This document shows, piece by piece, positions 17,820 through 22,813 of a DNA stretch of 22,813 nt; position 1 is the stretch's first letter, and every line of letters begins with the position of its first letter. The notes beneath the pieces were generated by a model. That model was not told where the DNA came from. It ran no database searches and was given only the letters and a program-made list of their open reading frames with translations. A program made the position numbers and the translations under genes. The stretch covers positions 1-22,813 of the forward strand of contig DATMKQ010000102.1 in the NCBI GenBank assembly GCA_035571275.1, in the 5' to 3' direction. This DNA comes from Trebonia sp035571275. Lineage in GTDB: Bacteria > Actinomycetota > Actinomycetes > Streptosporangiales > Streptosporangiaceae.

Positions 17820-18806
17820 ATGGCCGAAACTTCCCTGGCCGAGAGCGCCGAACGGCTGCTGCGGCTGCTGTCCTTGCTCACTGTCCGCCGCAGCTGGCGC
17901 GCCGATGATTTGGCCGAACGGCTGTGCGTGACACCACGGACCGTCAGGCGGGATGTGGGCAGGCTGCGCGGCCTGGGATATCAGGTCCGCGCCGTCCCCG
18001 GCCCCGGTGGCGGGTACGAGCTTGGCGCCGGGTCGGCGCTGCCGCCGATGCTGCTGGACGAGGAGGCGGCGGTCGCCGTGGCCGTCGGCCTGCGGCTCGC
18101 GGCCGGCGGGGCCGTGGCAGGAACGGCTGAGGCGGCGGTGCGGGCCATGGCCGTGATCGACCGGGTGCTGCCCGACCGGCTGCGGCGCCGGGCGGCGGCG
18201 CTGCAGTCCGCGGTCGTGCCGCTTCCCTTGGGAGAGCCCGTTGACCCGGACCTGCTCGGACTGCTCGCCCTCGCCTGCCGGGATTCCGAACGGCTGCGTT
18301 TTTCCTACACCGACGGTGACGGGCGGACCAGCAACAGGCACGCCGTGCCGTTCCGACTCGTCTCTACAGGCCGCCGCTGGTACCTGGTCGCCAGGGACCT
18401 CGACCGCGATGACTGGCGCAGCTTCCGGCTGGACCGCATCGCGGGCCCGCGGCCCACCGGAGTCCGGACGCGGCCGGCCGATCCGCCGGACCCGGCCCGC
18501 TTTGTCGCCGAGGGAGTGTCCACCCGCGGTTACCCGTCCCAGGCCAGGGTGCTGCTGCACGCGCCCCGTCATAAAGTCGCCGAGCACGTGCCGCCCACGG
18601 TAGGTGTCATCGAGGCGACCGGCGAGCAGGAGTGCGTGCTGGTCACCGGCGCGTACCGGCTAGACCTGATCGCGCTGCACCTGGCGGACCTCGGCATCCC
18701 GTTCACCCCGCTGTGGCCGCCAGAACTGGGGGCGAGGTGCGCCGAGCTGTCGAAACGGCTGGCCGAAGCGGCGGCCGCCGCGTCCTCCTATAGCGTGAAC
18801 CCATGA
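17820..18806 (+). CDS. WYL-domain transcriptional regulator (YafY family)
   Basis: A 328-residue DNA-binding protein. The N-terminal winged helix reads SWRADDLAERLCVTPRTVRRDV (26-46), followed by the wing (PGPGGGYELG). The WYL ligand-sensing domain spans about 155-210, with RFSYTDGDGR, then RWYLVARD containing the name-giving W187-Y188-L189 and SFRLDRI. A C-terminal WCX-like domain closes the protein. WYL proteins such as PafBC and DriD respond to DNA damage or single-stranded DNA, which fits the DNA glycosylase gene that follows with a 4-nt ATGA overlap. The start is chosen by the domain start and the 61-nt gap to the DinB-like gene; a far longer upstream frame is antisense to two genes and rejected. 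Autoregulation through the central dyad is likely. Confidence 0.92.
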   Translation: MAETSLAESAERLLRLLSLLTVRRSWRADDLAERLCVTPRTVRRDVGRLRGLGYQVRAVPGPGGGYELGAGSALPPMLLDEEAAVAVAVGLRLAAGGAVAGTAEAAVRAMAVIDRVLPDRLRRRAAALQSAVVPLPLGEPVDPDLLGLLALACRDSERLRFSYTDGDGRTSNRHAVPFRLVSTGRRWYLVARDLDRDDWRSFRLDRIAGPRPTGVRTRPADPPDPARFVAEGVSTRGYPSQARVLLHAPRHKVAEHVPPTVGVIEATGEQECVLVTGAYRLDLIALHLADLGIPFTPLWPPELGARCAELSKRLAEAAAAASSYSVNP

Positions 18807-19267
18807 CTGAGCACCGACCAGCCCACATCTACCGCGATGACTCGACCTGGCCGCGTGTCGAGCTCGGGCCCGGCGATGATCGCGGCTACTTTGAACAACT
18901 CACCAAGGCGATCTTCCAGGCCGGCCTGAGCTGGCCGACGGTCGAGTCGCACTGGCCGGCGTTCGGCGAGGTCTTTCACGACTTCGACCCGCAGCAGGTC
19001 GCCGCCATGACCGACCAGGAGATCGGCGAAGCGGAGCAAAACCCGCGGATCATCCGCAACCACAGGAAGATCGAGGACACGGTCGCCAATGCCGTCGCCG
19101 CGAACGAGGTGGTCGCGCAGTACGGCTCCTTCGACGCCTACCTGCGATCGTTCGACTCGCCCGACAAAGAGATCGCCGACCTTAAGCAGCGCTTCCATGG
19201 CCTCGGTGACTTCTCGGCCTGGTGGTTCATGCATTCGGTCGGGCTACCGGTCCCGCGAACCCATTGA
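18803..19267 (+). CDS. Tag-like DNA-3-methyladenine glycosylase I family protein
   Basis: A 154-residue protein of the Tag family, which excises 3-methyladenine from alkylated DNA. The family core is clear: FQAGLSWPTVESHWPAF (38-54) and NPRIIRNHRKI (80-90), then WWFMHSVGLPVP. It is shorter than E. coli Tag (about 187 residues). The N-terminal Cys and most zinc ligands of E. coli Tag have no counterpart, and the position of catalytic/recognition Glu38 (in LEGQQAGLSW) is Ala36 here. It may therefore belong to an actinobacterial Tag-like subgroup with altered or lost glycosylase activity. It starts inside the stop codon of the WYL regulator, so the two are translationally coupled. The homologous gene fragment at 19269 begins right after its stop. 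Confidence 0.85.
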   Translation: MTEHRPAHIYRDDSTWPRVELGPGDDRGYFEQLTKAIFQAGLSWPTVESHWPAFGEVFHDFDPQQVAAMTDQEIGEAEQNPRIIRNHRKIEDTVANAVAANEVVAQYGSFDAYLRSFDSPDKEIADLKQRFHGLGDFSAWWFMHSVGLPVPRTH

Positions 19268-19268
19268 G

Positions 19269-19353
19269 GATCAATCCGCGGAAGCGGTTATCGGTTCGGC
19301 CCGCGCCCTCGCTTTCTATTTGTTTATCTTCGCCGTCACCCTGCAAACGACCA
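19269..19353 (+). pseudogene. Broken paralogue of the WDGANW-TM gene, middle piece
   Basis: These 85 nt align without gaps to 21366-21450 of the intact gene, with about 70 identical bases by hand count, and still read DQSAEAVIGSARALA, then LFIFAVTLQTT (intact copy: DQAAAAAIGSAGALA). This is the membrane segment. The piece begins 2 nt after the Tag-like stop codon and has no start of its own. The matching 3' piece is at 20809-20929. Confidence 0.8.
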
Positions 19354-19368
19354 GAGCATGCAGCCGCA

Positions 19369-19421
19369 GGATGAATGGCCCACACAGCTGCCAATAGCCA
19401 GACGAAGAGGACATTCATCTG
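19369..19421. repeat. Palindromic intergenic repeat, copy 2 (degenerate)
   Basis: This 53-nt stretch matches the unit at 11316-11368 at 44 positions by hand count, including the shared centre cagctgccaatagc and the ends ggatgaatg and ggacattcatctg. Only the outer 8 bp of the arms remain paired. It lies 15 nt beyond the broken gene piece and about 95 nt before the propeller gene, near the apparent insertion point. Confidence 0.7.
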
Positions 19422-19516
19422 GAAAATGGGTCCATTTCGCCGTTGACTCTCGCGGGCCGCCCGCTGTACGCATGGCCATACTGGCGAGGGATCGCCGGGG
19501 TTCCCGGGGAGGGGCC

Positions 19517-20794
19517 ATGTGGAGAAGGCTCGCCGTCGCCGTGTCCGGCCTGGCGCTGGTCGCGATCTCAGCGGTCGGGGCCAGCGCGGCCCCGCTCTCG
19601 TCGGCTCATCTGGCGCCGTCCGTGGCCGCCACAGCAGCACCGCGGGTCGCGCTGACCCCGGCTAGTGGCCCGCCTACCACGACCGTGACCGTCTCCGGGA
19701 CTGGCTTTGCCCCCTACGAGGGGGTCGACCTCTATTTCGATACCACTGACCTGGCGTTGGCGGGTACCAGCAGGACCGGCAGGTTCGGCCCGGTCGTGAT
19801 CACCGTCCCGGCCTCGGCCACTCCCGGAACGCACTGGGTATCGGCCGAAGGACGCCGTTCGAGGCTCTTCACCCAGACCCGGTTCACGGTCAGTACCAAC
19901 TGGACCCAGTTCCGTTTCTCCGGCAACCACAAGGGGGTCAACCCGTACGAGAACGTGCTGTCGCCCGCCACGGTCCCCAGGATCGACGAGAACTGGAGCT
20001 TCGCCACCGGCGGCCCCGTTGCCTCTACTCCGGCGGTGGTCAGCGGGGTGGTTTACGTCAGCTCTTACGGCGGCGATCTCGGCGGCAGCGTGTACGCGAT
20101 GAACGCCTCGACCGGGGCCAAGCGGTGGAGCTACAACACCGGCGAATCCGTCGACGACTCCCCCGCGGTGGCCAACGGGATGGTCTACGTCAGCTCCGAC
20201 AACGGCTGGGTGAATGCGCTGAACGCGTCGACCGGAGCCAAGCGGTGGAGCTACAACACCGGCGTCCGCGGCCCCGTTGCCTCCTCCCCGGCGGTGGCCG
20301 ACGGGGTGGTCTACGTCGGCTCTTACAACGACAAGGTGTATGCCCTGAACGCCTCGACCGGGGGCGAGCTTTGGAGCTTCACCACCGGCGGCGCCGCCGA
20401 CTCCTCCCCGGCGGTGGCCAACGGGGTGGTGTACGTCGGATCCGCGGACGACAACCTGTATGCGCTAAACGCGTCGACCGGGGCGGAGCTGTGGAGCTTC
20501 ACCACCGGCGGCGCCGTTATCTCCTCCCCGGCGGCGGCCAACGGGGTGGTCTACGTCGGCTCCAACGACGGCAGGGTGTACGCGCTGAACACGTCGACCG
20601 GGGGCGAGCTGTGGAGCTTCCCAACAGGCGGCTTCGTATACTCAGGCCCGGCAGTGGCCAACGGAGTGGTCTATGTCGGCTCTTACGACCATAGGGTGTA
20701 TGCGTTCGGCCTGTCGGGTGGCCTGACCGCGCCCGCGCGCCCCCGCCCTGCCAGCCTGCACCCTGATTACGGTCTGCCCCATCACCGCCGCTGA
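19517..20794 (+). CDS. Secreted PQQ-type beta-propeller repeat protein with IPT/TIG-like domain
   Basis: A 425-residue exported protein. The Sec signal peptide (WRRLAVAVSGLALVAISAVG, cleavage near ASA at 22-24) is followed by an Ig-like IPT/TIG domain (RVALTPASGPPTTTVTVSGTGF, to about residue 127). From about residue 135 come six blades marked by W-S-(F/Y)-x-TGG, with repeated PAVANGVVYVGS and YALNASTG motifs, closing at VYAFGLSGG. This PQQ-like (quinoprotein/BamB type) propeller probably mediates protein or polymer binding; no enzymatic residues were identified. The start is chosen by GGAGG just upstream and by the signal peptide. The last 20 residues (APARPRPASLHPDYG...) look like read-through beyond the fold. 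The gene lies between two pieces of a broken paralogue. Confidence 0.87.
   Translation: MWRRLAVAVSGLALVAISAVGASAAPLSSAHLAPSVAATAAPRVALTPASGPPTTTVTVSGTGFAPYEGVDLYFDTTDLALAGTSRTGRFGPVVITVPASATPGTHWVSAEGRRSRLFTQTRFTVSTNWTQFRFSGNHKGVNPYENVLSPATVPRIDENWSFATGGPVASTPAVVSGVVYVSSYGGDLGGSVYAMNASTGAKRWSYNTGESVDDSPAVANGMVYVSSDNGWVNALNASTGAKRWSYNTGVRGPVASSPAVADGVVYVGSYNDKVYALNASTGGELWSFTTGGAADSSPAVANGVVYVGSADDNLYALNASTGAELWSFTTGGAVISSPAAANGVVYVGSNDGRVYALNTSTGGELWSFPTGGFVYSGPAVANGVVYVGSYDHRVYAFGLSGGLTAPARPRPASLHPDYGLPHHRR
19994..20731 (+). repeat. Tandem ~120-bp repeats coding the propeller blades
   Basis: The blade marker tggagc(t/c) recurs at 19994, 20126, 20246, 20372, 20492 and 20612, with spacings of 132, 120, 126, 120 and 120 nt, all multiples of three. 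The later units are nearly identical at the DNA level, including the phrase gtggccaacggggtggt, so they arose by recent duplication or are kept alike by gene conversion. Confidence 0.88.
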
Positions 20795-20808
20795 ACCTCG
20801 GTTGTTAC

Positions 20809-20929
20809 GCCACAGGTCTGCTATGAGGATTACCCGCACGGCGACGAACACCTCTGCGGCGACAGCCACATCTGGAGAGCGGCAGTCCTATCGGCTTCAA
20901 CGGATCGGTGCGAAGCGGCGCTATCTTAG
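20809..20929 (+). pseudogene. Broken paralogue of the WDGANW-TM gene, 3' piece with frameshift
   Basis: From CAGGTCTGCTA to the end this matches 21531-21644 of the intact gene closely (CYEDYPHGDEHLCG preserved). A 2-nt insertion near 20876 (tggagagcgg versus tggagcgg) shifts the frame, which ends at TAG 20927-20929. The rest of the gap 20795-20966 holds only the presumed leader of the next gene, with AGAGGGTG as ribosome site. Confidence 0.85.
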
Positions 20930-20966
20930 GATTGACCCCTCCACATAGAGGGTGCGAAAATGCATC

Positions 20967-21644
20967 ATGGCGACTGATGCGCTAGGGCGACCGCTGTCTG
21001 ACGACGGTTATTATTATTGGGACGGCGCGAACTGGCAGCTAGTTAACAGGGACGCGCAAGGGCATCAATTGTCCGACGACGGTCATTATTACTGGGACGG
21101 CGCGAACTGGCAGCCGGTCGGCGGTTACTACGACGAGGCGCAGCAAGTTTGCCGTTACCCCACACTCTATGTGCAGGATGGCGCCACCGCGCCCGGTGCT
21201 CCTTACCAGGCAGAACAGACCGGAGTAAACGGGATCGAGGCCGCCGAGATCGCGACGCATCTGGCCACGATGGCGCCGGACGCGGGAAAAGCGGCGTGGA
21301 ATGCCGCGACGTGGGCAAAGTACGCGGTCCGCACGGAGCTGACAGCACAAGAGGTGCTCGCCGCCGACCAAGCCGCGGCGGCGGCTATCGGTTCGGCCGG
21401 AGCCCTCGCTGTCGGACTGTTTATCTTCGCCGTCACATTGCAAACGACCGTTCAGCATTGCGGTGATGTATGTCCGCACTGCAACGACCCTCAAACTCAG
21501 AGCATTGAGCCCAGCAACATTGTCCCGCCCCAGGTCTGCTACGAGGATTACCCGCACGGCGACGAGCACCTCTGCGGCAACAGCCACACTTGGAGCGGCA
21601 GTCCCATCGGCTTCAACGGATCGGTGCGAAGCGGCGCGCTCTAA
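20967..21644 (+). CDS. WDGANW-repeat, single-TM protein with Cys/His-rich tail, unknown function
   Basis: A 225-residue protein of no recognised function. Two 25-residue repeats contain LSDDG(Y/H)YYWDGANWQ (10-24 and 35-49), a tryptophan/tyrosine-rich motif common in actinobacterial membrane-associated proteins. A linker of about 80 residues follows, then one membrane helix (about 139-158, AIGSAGALAVGLFIFAVTLQ). The last 65 residues are Cys/His-rich: C165, C169, C172, C191, C203 with His164, 171, 197, 201 and 207, a possible metal site (CGDVCPHC; HGDEHLCGNSH). The ATG is preceded at 12 nt by AGAGGGTG; a GTG 15 nt upstream is less likely. Pieces of a paralogue flank the propeller gene upstream, so this family was duplicated here. 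The copper-type gene follows after 39 nt. Confidence 0.7.
   Translation: MATDALGRPLSDDGYYYWDGANWQLVNRDAQGHQLSDDGHYYWDGANWQPVGGYYDEAQQVCRYPTLYVQDGATAPGAPYQAEQTGVNGIEAAEIATHLATMAPDAGKAAWNAATWAKYAVRTELTAQEVLAADQAAAAAIGSAGALAVGLFIFAVTLQTTVQHCGDVCPHCNDPQTQSIEPSNIVPPQVCYEDYPHGDEHLCGNSHTWSGSPIGFNGSVRSGAL
20995..21114 (+). repeat. Two 45-nt near-identical units in a 75-nt period
   Basis: Units 20995-21039 and 21070-21114 differ at only three positions and encode the LSDDGxYYWDGANWQ motif twice. The AT-rich run ttattattattgg inside is unusual for this GC-rich region. Confidence 0.88.
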
Positions 21645-21649
21645 CGTAG

Positions 21650-21674
21650 GTACCCGGTTGGCGATGCCGGGTAC
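21650..21674. promoter_or_regulatory. Inverted repeat before the copper-storage gene, candidate operator
   Basis: GTACCCGG (21650-21657) and CCGGGTAC (21667-21674) form a perfect 8-bp dyad around 9 nt. Its right arm overlaps TACATA (21672-21677), a near-TAnnnT -10 box lying 6 nt before the ATG at 21684, so a bound regulator would block or twist the promoter. The spacing does not match a classical CsoR site; a MerR-type site or a terminator for the preceding gene are alternatives. Confidence 0.45.
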
Positions 21675-21683
21675 ATAGGGCTC

Positions 21684-22088
21684 ATGAGTTATGCCAGGCA
21701 GATGCTAGACACCTACCCAACCGCCGTGGACGTTGACGCGGATGTGCTGGCCGCGGCCATCGACGCGATCAACGATTGCGCTCAAGCCTGCGTCACCGAC
21801 ACCGACGCTGACCTGAGCGAGCAGCACCTAACCGAGATGGTCAGGTGCATCCGGCTGTGCCTGGACTGCGCCGACATCTGCACCGTTACCGCCAAGGTCA
21901 CCAGCCGTCCCGCTGACTACGCCGCCAACGTCACCAAGCCGCTGCTTGAGGCATGCGTGGCGATCTGCGGGAGCTGCGGCGACGAGTGCGAGCGGCACGC
22001 CCGGATGCACGCCCATTGCCGGGTCTGCGCCGAGGCATGCCGACGCTGCGAACAGGCCTGCCGGGAGCTTTTGGATACTCTGAAATAA
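21684..22088 (+). CDS. Four-helix cysteine-rich copper-storage protein (Csp / DUF326 type)
   Basis: A 134-residue cytosolic protein whose helices are lined with cysteines, the pattern of Csp copper-storage proteins, which bind many Cu(I) ions inside a four-helix bundle. Fifteen cysteines are present (32, 36, 55, 59, 62, 66, 91, 95, 98, 102, 112, 115, 119, 122, 126), with His105, 109 and 111 near the open end. The start MSYARQMLDTYP matches the usual family opening. Family members commonly have two more Cys after position 36 (CxxCADAC); here that stretch is CVTDTDADL, so the N-terminal helix would bind less metal. No signal peptide is seen. The gene converges with a DUF2182 gene whose open frame runs antisense through it. 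Copper binding is inferred from the family. Confidence 0.88.
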   Translation: MSYARQMLDTYPTAVDVDADVLAAAIDAINDCAQACVTDTDADLSEQHLTEMVRCIRLCLDCADICTVTAKVTSRPADYAANVTKPLLEACVAICGSCGDECERHARMHAHCRVCAEACRRCEQACRELLDTLK

Positions 22089-22813
22089 CATCGTGGAGAC
22101 GTGCAAGCCGGGAAGCAGCCACGGGAACCAGATGGCCAGGAGACCGGTCACCGCCAGTACCACCCCGACGGCGACACCGAATGGCTTGCCGTAGCGCCAG
22201 AGCTTCTCGGCAAAGACCACCACCGCCAGCGCTGCCATGACCGCCAGGTTCATGACCCCGACGGCGACCAGCACGACCATCAGGCCCCAGCAGCACCCGG
22301 CACACGTCGCCCCGTGATGCACGCCGACCCGGAGGTCGCGTCCCCTGCCCTTGTAGCCGGCGTAATACATCAGAGCGCCGACCGGTGAACGGCACCGGCG
22401 CAGGCACACATCCTTCCACGGGGTGAGCTGGTAGCCGCCCGCCGCGATGAAGATAGCCACGCCGAGCCACTTCGCCGCGGTCGGGGACGCCGAGACAAGC
22501 CGCCCGGTTCCGGCCAGGGCCGCGAAAGCGACGGCCCCGATCGCGGCCCAGGTGAGCAGGTAACCGCCGAGGAACGTCCCCATTCGCGCGGCGCGGCCGA
22601 TGCCCGCAGAAGAACCGCCGATCAACCGGGTCCACAGCACCGCGACCGGCGCAACCGATGGCAGCATCATCGCGGCCATCATCACCGCCCACAGCCCGAC
22701 AAAGGGCAGCAGCGCCAGGCCCATCGTCCCTGGCCCGTTGCCCATGTCCCTGGCCAGCATTATGGTCACCACCCACGCCACAGCCGCTAGCGCCGCGAGC
22801 GCGATCCACGACA
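21828..22813 (-). CDS. DUF2182 predicted metal-binding membrane protein, 5' end outside window
   Basis: The frame is open to the right edge (SWIALAALAAVAWVVTIML before the first in-window GTG), so the N-terminus is cut. Family motifs are clear: GLWAVMMAAMMLPS, YQLTPWKDVCLRRCRSP, HHGATCAGCCWGLM, GVMNLAVMAALAVVVFAEKLW. About six hydrophobic helices are visible. The domain is described as a predicted metal-binding integral membrane protein (COG5486). Relatives end near PWLLPGLH; here no stop follows and the frame continues about 87 residues antisense to the copper-storage gene, ending at 21828, so the true functional C-terminus is probably near position 22095. Convergent pairing with a Csp-like gene suggests a copper-related job, which is inference. 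The family has no settled function. Confidence 0.85.
   Translation of the reverse strand, partial: SWIALAALAAVAWVVTIMLARDMGNGPGTMGLALLPFVGLWAVMMAAMMLPSVAPVAVLWTRLIGGSSAGIGRAARMGTFLGGYLLTWAAIGAVAFAALAGTGRLVSASPTAAKWLGVAIFIAAGGYQLTPWKDVCLRRCRSPVGALMYYAGYKGRGRDLRVGVHHGATCAGCCWGLMVVLVAVGVMNLAVMAALAVVVFAEKLWRYGKPFGVAVGVVLAVTGLLAIWFPWLLPGLHVSTMLFQSIQKLPAGLFAASACLGADPAMGVHPGVPLALVAAAPADRHACLKQRLGDVGGVVSGTAGDLGGNGADVGAVQAQPDAPDHLG

Noticed and set aside
19994..20731. Regular repeats that might suggest a CRISPR array
   Set aside because: The units are in frame, of 120-132 nt, and encode propeller blades; there are no short repeats with unique spacers or cas genes.
21447..21475. Possible third copy of the 53-nt palindromic repeat inside the WDGANW gene
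   Set aside because: Only short matches (gttcagc, gatgtatgtcc) with no palindrome and no shared centre; likely chance.

Overview
The window is GC-rich DNA whose gene families, strong GC-ending codon preference and apparent leaderless promoters (a TAnnnT box 6-7 nt before a start codon) point to a high-GC actinomycete. The genus cannot be told from the sequence; a Streptosporangiales-like relative is only a guess. No rRNA, tRNA, CRISPR array, transposase or phage gene was seen.

Layout. (1) 1-1.4 kb: an isochorismate synthase (menaquinone or siderophore entry step), closed by a hairpin terminator. (2) 1.7-7.7 kb: a complete peptide-type ABC importer: lipoprotein binding protein, two permeases and one ATPase subunit carrying both ATP-binding domains. 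A strong stem-loop follows the binding-protein gene and a 22-bp palindrome ends the operon. (3) 7.7-11.05 kb: a SAM-dependent methyltransferase, a GlsB/YeaQ small membrane protein and a Tat-exported phospholipase C. (4) 11.05-13.4 kb: a decayed mosaic with a perfect palindromic repeat, a remnant of an S-adenosyl methyltransferase gene, an unrecognised gene that appears to run into an antisense LuxR-family fragment, and one intact 61-residue conserved small protein. (5) 13.4-16.75 kb: a membrane-anchored unknown protein and a CehA/McbA-type PHP metallohydrolase, both with leaderless-type promoters. (6) 16.5-19.27 kb: a divergent locus, DinB-like protein plus VOC protein on the minus strand, WYL regulator plus Tag-like DNA glycosylase on the plus strand, sharing a 61-nt gap whose perfect 11-bp dyad lies midway between the two start codons. 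(7) 19.27-21.65 kb: a secreted PQQ-type beta-propeller gene flanked by two broken pieces of a paralogue of the next intact gene, which has WDGANW repeats, a membrane segment and a Cys/His-rich tail. (8) 21.65-22.8 kb: a four-helix cysteine-rich copper-storage (Csp/DUF326-like) protein, convergent with a DUF2182 membrane protein cut by the window edge.

The best candidate for an undescribed system is the WYL/Tag/DinB/VOC locus, which reads as a self-regulated alkylation- or electrophile-stress module. The second is the duplicated and interrupted WDGANW-TM-Cys/His gene family around the propeller gene, next to the copper-protein pair. Functions are inferred from motifs read by eye; no database search was possible.
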